NCBI GenBank assembly: GCA_964636575.1
Contig: CAZWSE010000046.1
Coordinates: 1-27,460, forward strand
Direction of reading: 5' to 3'
Source of the DNA: CAZWSE01 sp964636575
GTDB taxonomy: Bacteria > Pseudomonadota > Alphaproteobacteria > Rhodobacterales > Rhodobacteraceae
Length of the DNA: 27,460 nt
This document shows, piece by piece, positions 1-6,807 of the stretch. A program made the position numbers and the translations under genes. Every line of letters begins with the position of its first letter. The stretch's first letter is position 1. The notes under the pieces were generated by a model, which saw only the letters and a list, made by a program, of their open reading frames with translations, did not search any database and was not told the origin of the DNA.

Positions 1-2090
1 CCGCCGCCGGCCAGTTTCTTGAATTTGACCAGTGCGAAGTCAGGCTCGATCCCAGTGGTGTCGCAATCCATGACCAGACCGATGGTGCCTGTTGGTGCGA
101 TCACTGTGGTTTGAGCATTGCGGTAGCCGTTTTTCTCGCCCAAGCGCAGGGCTTCGTCCCATGAGGACATGGCCAGATCGATCAGGCGTGCGTCCGGGCA
201 GTTGGCGTGGTCCAAAGGCACGGGCTTGGTTGCCAGTTCTTCGTAGCCATCTGTCGCCCCGAAGGCCGCGTTGCGGTGGTTGCGGATGACCCGCAGCATG
301 TGGTCTGCGTTTTTCTTGTAGCCCGGGAAGGCCCCAAGCTCGCCGGCCATTTCGGCAGATGTCGCATAAGACACGCCTGTCATGATCGCGGTCAGTGCCC
401 CACACATGGCGCGGCCTTCGTCGCTGTCGTAGCCGTAGCCCATGTTCATCAGCAGACCGCCGATGTTTGCGTAGCCCAGACCAAGCGTGCGGAAGTCGTA
501 AGACCGCTGCGCGATTTCTTTGGATGGGAATTGCGCCATCATCACCGAGATTTCGAGCGTCACAGTCCAAAGACGTGAGGCGTGCATGTAGTCTTCCGCC
601 AGGAACGTGCCGTCTTTGTAGAATTTCAGCAGGTTCATCGACGCCAAGTTACAGGCGGTGTCGTCCAAGAACATATATTCCGAGCACGGGTTGGACCCAC
701 GGATCGCGCCATCTTCTGGGCATGTGTGCCAGTCGTTGATGGTATCGTGGTATTGGATGCCGGGATCGGCACAGGCCCATGCCGCGTGGCCCACCTGTTC
801 CCACAGATCGCGGGCTTTGATGGTTTTGGTGGCTTTGCCGTCTTTGCGATTGATCAGTTCCCAGTCTGCGTCTTTTTCAACGGCATAAAGAAACGCATCT
901 GTTACGCGGATCGAGTTGTTGGAGTTTTGGCCCGACACGCTTGAGTAGGCTTCCGAATCCCAATCCGTGTCGTAGGTCGGAAATTCGATGCTGGTGTGAC
1001 CTTGCTTTGCGTAATCCAGAACCCGTTTGATGTAGGTTTCGGGGATCATCACCGATTTTGCGTCTTTGACGGCTGCTTTCAGTGTGTCGTTTACCTTTGG
1101 ATCATAGGCGTCGGCTTCAGCCCCGTCCCAAGACCGGATGGCTGCGAACAGAGCGTTGAGCTTTTGTTCGTGCATTTTCGATCCAGCCACGATGGACGCC
1201 ACTTTTTGTTCCTCGATGACCTTCCAGTTGATGAAATCTTCGATATCGGGGTGATCGGCATCGACGATGACCATTTTGGCCGCACGGCGGGTTGTACCAC
1301 CGGATTTGATCGCACCTGCAGCGCGGTCACCGATTTTCAGGAAGCCCATGAGGCCGGAAGATTTGCCGCCGCCGGACAGGCTTTCACCTTCGCCGCGCAG
1401 GTCGGAGAAGTTGGAGCCGGTACCGGAGCCATATTTGAACAGACGTGCTTCGCGGACCCACAGATCCATGATGCCGCCGTCGTTGACCAGGTCATCAGCG
1501 ACGCCTTGGATGAAGCAAGCGTGCGGCTGTGGGTGCTCATAGGACGACTTTGACGCGGTCAGTTCACCGGTCTTATAGTCGACGTAGTGGTGACCTTGGG
1601 CTGGGCCGTCGATGCCGTAGGCCCAGTGCAGGCCTGTGTTGAACCACTGCGGGCTGTTTGGCGCGGTCATTTGCGCGGCCAACATGAAGCGCATTTCGTC
1701 AAAGTAGGCTTGTGCGTCTTCTTCCGTGGAGAAGTAGCCGCCTTTCCAGCCCCAATATGTCCATGCGCCTGCGAGACGGTCGAAGACTTGCTTGGAGGAG
1801 GTTTCGCCGCCCATCTCAACGTCGTCGCCATCAGGCACGGAACGCCACAGAAATTCTGGCACGCCCTTTTCGGATACTGTCTTGGTCTTGGACGGCACAC
1901 CGGCTTTGCGGAAGTATTTCTGGGCGATCACGTCACTTGCGACCTGGCTCCAACCTTCGGGGATTTCCACGTTGTCGAGATGAAAGACGACCGTGCCATC
2001 TGGGTTGCGAATTTCAGAAACGGTGGTTTTGAAATCCAATGACGCATATGCGTCCTGTCCGGCTGCGGTAAACTTACGCTCGATCTTCAT
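1..2090 (-). CDS. nrdJ: Class II (adenosylcobalamin-dependent) ribonucleotide reductase, partial
   Basis: Reduces ribonucleotides to deoxyribonucleotides in the cytoplasm using a B12-derived radical, so it works with or without oxygen. The frame is open from an ATG at 2090 to the left edge, giving the first 696 residues; the C-terminal part, including the redox-shuttle tail, lies outside. The translation starts MKIERKFTAAG and contains the class II landmarks: Cys192 in PHACFIQG (redox partner), the radical-site motif NPCSE with Cys469 and Glu471, and Cys480 in ACNLASMNL (second redox cysteine). The N-terminal stretch FDRLAGAWTYWGWKGGY is typical of the long proteobacterial NrdJ. Only a weak ribosome site (GAGGG, about 10 bases upstream) precedes the ATG. 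The roughly 690 bases upstream are non-coding and hold NrdR-like sites, so NrdR repression is likely. Family assignment is near certain; regulation is inferred. Confidence 0.96.
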   Translation of the reverse strand, partial: MKIERKFTAAGQDAYASLDFKTTVSEIRNPDGTVVFHLDNVEIPEGWSQVASDVIAQKYFRKAGVPSKTKTVSEKGVPEFLWRSVPDGDDVEMGGETSSKQVFDRLAGAWTYWGWKGGYFSTEEDAQAYFDEMRFMLAAQMTAPNSPQWFNTGLHWAYGIDGPAQGHHYVDYKTGELTASKSSYEHPQPHACFIQGVADDLVNDGGIMDLWVREARLFKYGSGTGSNFSDLRGEGESLSGGGKSSGLMGFLKIGDRAAGAIKSGGTTRRAAKMVIVDADHPDIEDFINWKVIEEQKVASIVAGSKMHEQKLNALFAAIRSWDGAEADAYDPKVNDTLKAAVKDAKSVMIPETYIKRVLDYAKQGHTSIEFPTYDTDWDSEAYSSVSGQNSNNSIRVTDAFLYAVEKDADWELINRKDGKATKTIKARDLWEQVGHAAWACADPGIQYHDTINDWHTCPEDGAIRGSNPCSEYMFLDDTACNLASMNLLKFYKDGTFLAEDYMHASRLWTVTLEISVMMAQFPSKEIAQRSYDFRTLGLGYANIGGLLMNMGYGYDSDEGRAMCGALTAIMTGVSYATSAEMAGELGAFPGYKKNADHMLRVIRNHRNAAFGATDGYEELATKPVPLDHANCPDARLIDLAMSSWDEALRLGEKNGYRNAQTTVIAPTGTIGLVMDCDTTGIEPDFALVKFKKLAGG

Positions 2091-2288
2091 GGTGTCTTGC
2101 CCCTCGTATTGGTGTTGTTCACACACCTGATGTCACTTTTCCGACCCTGTCATTGCAGGCCCGATCTCTCGGTGCGACGGCAAATAGACGTGCAGCATCG
2201 TTGGCCCAAAAGCCCTCGATCGTCGTCTACGTGTTCAGCTGGAAAGCGGACTTCCCTACCCCTCGCGGTCAACCATCTGTGGTTTATA

Positions 2289-2304
2289 GCACCACATCTA
2301 GTAG
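2289..2304 (-). promoter_or_regulatory. Candidate NrdR box (proximal, site B) next to a -10 element
   Basis: Read on the minus strand the core is CTAGATGTGG, which fits the NrdR core CwAxATxTwG at 7 of 8 conserved positions. A weaker partner (plus strand CACAATCTGG) lies at 2318-2333, 29 bases away. Immediately downstream on the minus strand is TATAAA (2283-2288), a good -10 hexamer; no matching -35 is visible. This arrangement would place the operator in the promoter spacer and give nrdJ a leader of roughly 185 bases. It is a better position for an nrdJ promoter than site A but a weaker box. Confidence 0.35.
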
Positions 2305-2667
2305 GCTTGACCGTCGCTTGCACAATCTGGCGTATGGACCCCTATGGCGTCAACGAAGTTTTTAGCATTTTTGTGACATTGTTTGGGTTGACTGCCTTTG
2401 CCGGTTTTGATCCTGCGCATTTCGCCAAAATTTCCCCCCTAGACCGTACGCCATATGTTCCAAAAACGGTTTCGAATTTTGCTAGGTTTCAGACGGGTTT
2501 ACGTCTTTAGCCTCAGGTGCACGGATGGGCTTTGGGCTGACCCTTGGTAAGGTGTGACGATTCTTCAACACATCAAAAACTGATCCGAAAACCTGCCGAT
2601 TTGAAACGTGAAGTTCACCGTGCCGGACCGAAATGTTGTGCAAATGCTCCGATTGCCGATTCTTATT

Positions 2668-2683
2668 CCACTATATGTAGGGG
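2668..2683 (-). promoter_or_regulatory. Candidate NrdR box (distal, site A)
   Basis: The plus strand reads CCACTATATGTAGGGG. It matches the NrdR consensus acaCwAtATaTwGtgt at every strongly conserved core position (C, w, A, A, T, T, w, G), and 6 of 8 base pairs are palindromic. A poorer partner (CACAATGTGG core, 6 of 8 conserved positions) occurs at 2698-2713, 30 bases away, close to the three-helical-turn spacing usual for NrdR box pairs. On the minus strand the box overlaps TATAGT, a fair -10 element. NrdR is the ATP/dATP-sensing repressor of nrd genes. The site is about 580 bases upstream of the nrdJ start, further than usual. Confidence 0.5.
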
Positions 2684-2783
2684 CTGTCGGGTCCATCTTT
2701 CACAATGTGGTGCTGTTGTTCTGCGCACGATCAATCAAGCGGACCTAAAGGGGTAACGCTGGATGTGTCTTACAGGAGGAAAA

Positions 2784-2860
2784 TGGTCGGGACGGTAAGA
2801 TTCGAACTTACGACCCCCTGTACCCAAAACAGGTGCGCTACCAGGCTGCGCCACGCCCCG
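2784..2860 (-). tRNA. tRNA-Pro (anticodon UGG)
   Basis: The 77-base minus-strand sequence folds as a full cloverleaf. The acceptor stem is CGGGGCG/CGTCCCG (one G-U pair), followed by discriminator A and an encoded CCA. The D arm contains GCGC-AGCCTGGTA-GCGC. The anticodon stem is CCTGT/ACAGG with loop TTTGGGT, giving anticodon UGG at 2824-2826. The T arm contains GTTCGAATC. UGG reads proline CCA/CCG-type codons. No strong terminator hairpin is visible beyond the CCA end, only a short TTTT. Confidence 0.97.
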
Positions 2861-2912
2861 ACTTCGGCAGGGTTTAGACCGAGAAGACCGGATTGAAAAG
2901 ACCTGATTTCAA

Positions 2913-3374
2913 CTAATCGCACGGCCAAGCGGCAAGGTCTTGTGCGAAGGCCGGATGGCGCAGGGTTGTCCCGACTGTGATGCCCATCGATTTTGCCAAT
3001 CCACCGTTGATTTCCAACACTGATACAAGGTTGTCCCCGCCGTCAATCGGCGTCAAATCCAAGGGCTGCGCTTGGTTGTGAATGAACTGTACCGTGCCTG
3101 TTTCATCGACAAACAGCATATCCAGTGGGATCAGCGTATTCTTCATCCAAAACACCAACCTTTGCGGACGATCATAGATAAAGAGCATGCCTGTAGAAGT
3201 CGGCATGGTTTCCACATGCATCAAGCCTTGCGCCCGTTCCTGCGCGTCATCAGCGACAGAGACCGTGAACCGCGCCTGCCCCCAATCCCCTTTCAGAAAG
3301 ACCTGATCGTCCGAACAGGCAGCATGTGCCTGCATGGACGCAATGCTAAGAAGAACGGCCAGGATGCGCCGCAT
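2913..3374 (-). CDS. Exported DUF192 family protein
   Basis: A 153-residue protein starting at ATG 3374. Residues 1-18 (MRRILAVLLSIASMQAHA) look like a Sec signal peptide, so the mature protein is periplasmic. The rest is a complete DUF192 domain (PF02643), recognisable from RAQGLMHVETMP, GMLFIYDRP, the core FWMKNTLIPLDMLFVD and LEINGGLAKSMGI near the end. The biochemical function of the family is not settled. The start lies one base after the TAA stop of the upstream cold-shock gene, so the two are almost certainly one transcript and probably translationally coupled. A longer in-frame reading starting at 3449 exists but would bury the signal peptide and overlap the neighbour, so I reject it. 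Confidence 0.92.
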   Translation of the reverse strand: MRRILAVLLSIASMQAHAACSDDQVFLKGDWGQARFTVSVADDAQERAQGLMHVETMPTSTGMLFIYDRPQRLVFWMKNTLIPLDMLFVDETGTVQFIHNQAQPLDLTPIDGGDNLVSVLEINGGLAKSMGITVGTTLRHPAFAQDLAAWPCD

Positions 3375-3375
3375 G

Positions 3376-3912
3376 TTACTCGGACTTGGGAGTGATGGCC
3401 GTTTCCCATGCGAAGACTTCAACGGCCATGCGGCCACGTTTTCCGTCAATCACACGTAAGGCCACCGCTTCACCGGGCTGCAAATCAGCCAACCCCGCGC
3501 GCCGCAGCACCTCGACGTGCAAAAACACGTCTTCGGGACGGCCAAATACATTTGCGAATCCAAAGCCCTTGCCCTTGTCGAACCATTTGACGCGGGACGG
3601 CTCTAGCGCGCTGCTTTGCAGGGCGTCCATGTCCAAATCCGCGAAATCGGCCAGGAGGACCGCATCAGGACCAATGGGAGGGGTGATTTTCAGGACTTCG
3701 GTCACCTGAACACCACGGTCGGTTTCGTGTACGACAATATCGACTTCTGCCCCGTCCGCGACGGAGCTTTGCCCAAAATTGCGCAACACATTCACATGAA
3801 GCAAAATGTCCGGCCCGCCGTCACTTGAGACGACGAATCCGAAACCCTTCACCGGATCGAACCATTTGACCAGGCCCGATACTTGCCACGTTTCTTCTGC
3901 CACTTGTATCAC
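3376..3912 (-). CDS. Double cold-shock-domain nucleic-acid-binding protein
   Basis: A 178-residue cytoplasmic protein with two complete cold-shock domains joined by a short linker. Domain 1 (about residues 9-75) has VKWFDPVKGFGFV and DILLHVNVLR. Domain 2 (about 105-172) has VKWFDKGKGFGFA and DVFLHVEVLR. These are the RNP1- and RNP2-type single-strand RNA/DNA binding motifs. Such tandem proteins probably act as RNA chaperones or antiterminators; the target here is unknown. I chose GTG 3912 because AGGA sits six bases upstream. GTG 3903 and TTG 3951 are alternative in-frame starts with no better ribosome site. The gene is followed one base later by the DUF192 gene. The 100 or so bases upstream are AT-rich, as expected for a cold-shock leader, but I cannot fix a promoter. 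Confidence 0.9.
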   Translation of the reverse strand: MIQVAEETWQVSGLVKWFDPVKGFGFVVSSDGGPDILLHVNVLRNFGQSSVADGAEVDIVVHETDRGVQVTEVLKITPPIGPDAVLLADFADLDMDALQSSALEPSRVKWFDKGKGFGFANVFGRPEDVFLHVEVLRRAGLADLQPGEAVALRVIDGKRGRMAVEVFAWETAITPKSE

Positions 3913-4029
3913 TCTAATTCCTCGCAGCCGCTCTGACCGCAATTCCCCCAAGCTCAGGATTCACCTTAATGCACTCAAATACAACCAAAAAACCTTTGCA
4001 CGCTGAAAATACATGCAAATTTACTTTCG

Positions 4030-4061
4030 CCAGCGCCCTTGGTTAGGGCGACAGGCGCTGG
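4030..4061 (-). terminator. Hairpin at the pdxH 3' end
   Basis: CCAGCGCC (4030-4037) and GGCGCTGG (4054-4061) are perfect inverted repeats with the pdxH stop codon in the loop; an alternative nested pairing CGCCC/GGGCG is also possible. No U-run follows on the minus strand, so it is either a weak or Rho-assisted terminator, or a 3' stabilising stem. Confidence 0.4.
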
Positions 4062-4648
4062 ATTTCCCACGGCGCTTGCGCTGTGTTTCTTGTCCAAACA
4101 AATCGATCATGAAGCCGAAATGCACCATCTGCCCAAAACTCAATCTCAAACGGCGTAATCTTGTAGCCACCCCAAAACGGCGGGCGTTTCGGGTTTGGCC
4201 CCTTTGCTGCGGTCACTTTCGCGACCTCTGCCATAAGAACCGCCCGTGACGCCAAAGGTTTGGATTGATCCGACGCCCAGGCCCCGAGCCTGCTTTTGAG
4301 AGACCGGCTGTTATAGTAGTCATCAGCCTTGGGCCCGTCTTCTTTTGTCACCAACCCGCGCACCCGCACCTGACGGCGCAGGGATTTCCAGTGCATAACA
4401 AAGGCCGCTTTTTCAGCCTTATCAAGCTCTTGTGCCTTTTTGCTCGTGTAGTTTGTATAAAACACGAAGCCATCGTCTTCGATGTCTTTCAGCAAAACCA
4501 TACGCGCATTCGGAAGGCCATCGTTGTCTACCGTCGCCAAAGCGATTGCATTGGGGTCATTCGGTTCCGACGCTTCCGCCTCGCCCAGCCAGCGCTGCGC
4601 GATTTCAAAGGGGTTGTCCCCTGCAAATATGTCAGACCGCGTTTCCAT
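4043..4648 (-). CDS. pdxH: Pyridoxamine/pyridoxine 5'-phosphate oxidase
   Basis: Cytoplasmic FMN enzyme that oxidises PNP or PMP to pyridoxal 5'-phosphate, the last step and salvage step of vitamin B6 synthesis. The 201-residue product is the normal length. It shows the FMN/substrate region ARMVLLKDIEDDGFVFYTNY, KSLRRQVRVRG, YYNSRSLKSRLGAWAS, and the family-typical C-terminus FRLHDRFVWTR...IQRLSP. ATG 4648 is chosen because AGGGAG precedes it by six bases; an ATG at 4666 adds six residues with no ribosome site. The gene is transcribed away from fabI, with about 144 bases between the two starts. Its product would supply the cofactor used by the aminotransferase encoded at 6808. Confidence 0.96.
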   Translation of the reverse strand: METRSDIFAGDNPFEIAQRWLGEAEASEPNDPNAIALATVDNDGLPNARMVLLKDIEDDGFVFYTNYTSKKAQELDKAEKAAFVMHWKSLRRQVRVRGLVTKEDGPKADDYYNSRSLKSRLGAWASDQSKPLASRAVLMAEVAKVTAAKGPNPKRPPFWGGYKITPFEIEFWADGAFRLHDRFVWTRNTAQAPWEIQRLSP

Positions 4649-4792
4649 CGTCGGCTCCCTACACAATGCGCCCCGTTAACGCACGAAATCTACCTTGCCA
4701 ACCTTGACGGGACGGAACCGCAGTCTTGAAGCAAGTCGCGCAATCCCATAAAGCGCTTATACCACAGACTTCGGACCACTTAGAGGAACACC

Positions 4793-5599
4793 ATGTCAAA
4801 TCAACTTATGAACGGCAAACGCGGTTTGATCATGGGGCTGGCCAATGACAAGTCCATCGCATGGGGGATCGCGCAGGCTTGTGCGGATGCCGGTGCAGAA
4901 CTTGCGTTTTCGTATCAGGGCGATGCGTTGAAAAAGCGTGTTGATCCACTGGCCGCACAGTTGGGCAGCGATATTGTTTTGCCTTGTGACGTGGGCGATG
5001 AGGCCTCCATTGATGCATTGTTTGACGCGCTGAAGAAAAAATGGGGCAACCTTGACTTCATCGTGCACGCCATCGGCTTTTCCGACAAGAACGAGCTGCG
5101 CGGCCGCTATGTCGATACCAGCCGTGCCAACTTTAACCTGTCGATGGATATCTCGGTCTATTCTTTCACTGCCGTCGTTCAACGGGCCGAAAAGATGATG
5201 AATGAGGGCGGGTCCTGTTTGACGCTTACCTACTATGGTGCCGAAAAAGTGATGCCGCATTACAATGTAATGGGCGTCGCCAAGGCAGCACTGGAAGCCA
5301 GCGTTAAGTATCTGGCTGAAGATCTGGGCAAAGACGGGATTCGCGTTAATGCGATTTCTGCGGGACCGATCAAAACGCTGGCGGCGTCTGGCATTGGGGA
5401 TTTTCGCTACATTATGAAGTGGAACGAATACAATTCGCCCCTGCGTCGCAATGTGACCACCCAAGATGTCGGCAAGGCCGCCTTGTTCTTGCTGTCCGAT
5501 CTGGGCAGCGGCACCACGGGTGAGAACCTGCATGTGGATGCCGGATACCACGTGGTCGGCATGAAGGCGGTTGATGCACCGGATATGGCCAAGGAATGA
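4793..5599 (+). CDS. fabI: Enoyl-[acyl-carrier-protein] reductase (NADH), FabI
   Basis: Catalyses the last reduction of each fatty-acid elongation cycle (type II FAS, cytoplasm). The 268-residue protein is a short-chain dehydrogenase fold with the divergent FabI nucleotide motif GLANDKSIAWGIA near residue 15. The catalytic set matches FabI: Tyr147, Tyr157 and Lys164 within YYGAEKVMPHYNVMGVAK. The substrate-loop segment AISAGPIKTLAASGI and the C-terminal GENLHVDAGYHVVGM are also typical. A good ribosome site (AGAGGA) precedes ATG 4793. The stop overlaps the start of the LysE-type gene by four bases, so transcription and translation are coupled. Confidence 0.97.
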   Translation: MSNQLMNGKRGLIMGLANDKSIAWGIAQACADAGAELAFSYQGDALKKRVDPLAAQLGSDIVLPCDVGDEASIDALFDALKKKWGNLDFIVHAIGFSDKNELRGRYVDTSRANFNLSMDISVYSFTAVVQRAEKMMNEGGSCLTLTYYGAEKVMPHYNVMGVAKAALEASVKYLAEDLGKDGIRVNAISAGPIKTLAASGIGDFRYIMKWNEYNSPLRRNVTTQDVGKAALFLLSDLGSGTTGENLHVDAGYHVVGMKAVDAPDMAKE

Positions 5600-6198
5600 G
5601 CTGGGATCACCTGCTTGCCTTCAATGCCATTTTGATCGCGGCATTGCTGTCGCCCGGGCCTGCGTTCTTGTTTTCAGCCAAGACGGCCGTTGCCTCCGGT
5701 CGCCGCAGTGGTGTGTTGGCGGGGTTTGGCCTTGGGGTGATGGCCGCCATATGGACGCTGGCAGCCCTTTTGGGGCTAAACATCATCTTTGATCTTTTCC
5801 CTTGGGCTTACACAGCCCTGAAAATTGGCGGTGCGGCGTATCTGATCTGGATTGCAGTGCAAACTTGGCGACATGCCAATGCGCCGCTTGCAGACCACCC
5901 TACACCTTCGGGCCGTGCCTTTGGGGCCGGTATCTTGATCAATCTGGGCAACCCCAAGTCTGTTCTTTTCGCCGCTGCCGTGATCATTGCGGTCTTTCCG
6001 CAGGCGTTGAGCGCGTCCAATATTGCAGTGATCGTTCTCAATCACCTCGCTTTGGAAGTGGCGTTCTACACCCTTGTTGCAGTGGTGCTGAGCACGCCGG
6101 CTGCGCGCAAGGGATATCTGCGCCTAAAACATATCTTCGACCGAATTGCGGCCCTGTTTCTGGGCGGCTTTGGTCTTCGTCTTTTGTTGGAGAAATAA
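5596..6198 (+). CDS. LysE/RhtB family inner-membrane exporter
   Basis: A 200-residue, strongly hydrophobic protein with about six predicted membrane segments. The N-terminal SPGPAFLFSAKTAVASGRR followed by a glycine-rich helix and the mid-protein LINLGNPKSVLF are signatures of the LysE/RhtB amino-acid efflux family (PF01810). The substrate cannot be read from sequence; family members export lysine, homoserine, threonine or related metabolites. It starts in a 4-base ATGA overlap with fabI and ends three bases before the gpt-like gene, so the three form one operon. The functional link to fatty-acid synthesis is not obvious and may be only co-expression. Confidence 0.9.
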   Translation: MSWDHLLAFNAILIAALLSPGPAFLFSAKTAVASGRRSGVLAGFGLGVMAAIWTLAALLGLNIIFDLFPWAYTALKIGGAAYLIWIAVQTWRHANAPLADHPTPSGRAFGAGILINLGNPKSVLFAAAVIIAVFPQALSASNIAVIVLNHLALEVAFYTLVAVVLSTPAARKGYLRLKHIFDRIAALFLGGFGLRLLLEK

Positions 6199-6201
6199 CC
6201 C

Positions 6202-6720
6202 ATGGCTGATCGGCTCCCTCATGAAAAAGGCTTCCACGTCAGTTGGGATCAAATGCACCGCGACAGCCGGGCCTTGGCCTGGCGCCTTGATGGCAAAGGC
6301 CCTGATGATGGCGGCTGGCGCGCGGTCGTGGCGATTACACGCGGTGGCATGGCCCCCGCGATGATTGTCGCGCGCGAGCTTGATATCCGTACCGTTGATA
6401 CCATTAGCGTCAAGTCCTACCAATCGGGCGGCGGCAAACAGGATCAGCAAACCGAGGCCCGCGTTCTCAAGGCACCCGACGCAGATATGATGGGCGATGG
6501 CACCGGTATCCTTGTGGTCGATGATCTGGTCGATTCCGGTAAAACACTTGAATTGGTGCGCAGTCTTTACCCCAACGCGCATTTCGCAACGGTCTACGCC
6601 AAGCCAATGGGCGAGCCGCAGGTGGATGATTTTATCACAGGGGTCTCGCAAGACACGTGGATCTTCTTCCCGTGGGATATGGCGCTGCAATATGTAGAAC
6701 CCTACCGCGGCACAGATTGA
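6202..6720 (+). CDS. gpt: Xanthine-guanine phosphoribosyltransferase
   Basis: Transfers phosphoribose from PRPP to xanthine or guanine in purine salvage (cytoplasm or inner face of the membrane). The 172-residue product has the type I PRTase PRPP-binding motif VVDDLVDSGKT at residues 105-115, the early loop ITRGGMAPA near 45-53 and the flexible-loop region VKSYQSGG near 70. The C-terminal WIFFPWDM is typical of the Gpt branch and distinguishes it from Hpt. The length is slightly above the E. coli enzyme. It is the third gene of the fabI-lysE-gpt run, starting three bases after the previous stop. Confidence 0.9.
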   Translation: MADRLPHEKGFHVSWDQMHRDSRALAWRLDGKGPDDGGWRAVVAITRGGMAPAMIVARELDIRTVDTISVKSYQSGGGKQDQQTEARVLKAPDADMMGDGTGILVVDDLVDSGKTLELVRSLYPNAHFATVYAKPMGEPQVDDFITGVSQDTWIFFPWDMALQYVEPYRGTD

Positions 6721-6807
6721 CCACATCCGACCCTTCTTTGTTCCAAATAAATCCCCGCCGGAGGCATTCCGGATGCCCGCAAAGCCCGCAACCCTCAGGA
6801 CAAGCAC

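Larger units (their letters stand above)
2091..2783. other. Long non-coding leader/intergenic region upstream of nrdJ
   Basis: This stretch has no convincing gene. It appears more AT-rich than the flanking genes and contains two separated NrdR-like operator regions (around 2668-2713 and 2289-2333), a TATAAA at 2283-2288 on the minus strand, and a small AGACG/CGTCT hairpin near 2491-2507. I looked for the B12-box of a cobalamin riboswitch and did not recognise one. Weak minus-strand small ORFs at 2482-2643 and about 2362-2454 are discussed as findings only. Confidence 0.6.

Noticed and set aside
2097..2510. 137-codon plus-strand frame in the nrdJ upstream region
   Set aside because: No ribosome site, no recognisable motif, and it lies across the minus-strand regulatory region; composition looks non-coding.
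2091..2783. Cobalamin riboswitch upstream of nrdJ
   Set aside because: No recognisable B12-box on the minus strand; and a B12-requiring enzyme is not expected to be shut off by B12.
2705..2896. Plus-strand 63-codon frame running through the tRNA
   Set aside because: It is the antisense of tRNA-Pro; the VRFELTTPC-type peptide is a well-known artefact of translating tRNA complements.
4796..5551. 251-codon minus-strand frame opposite fabI
   Set aside because: Shadow of fabI; no family similarity, no ribosome site.
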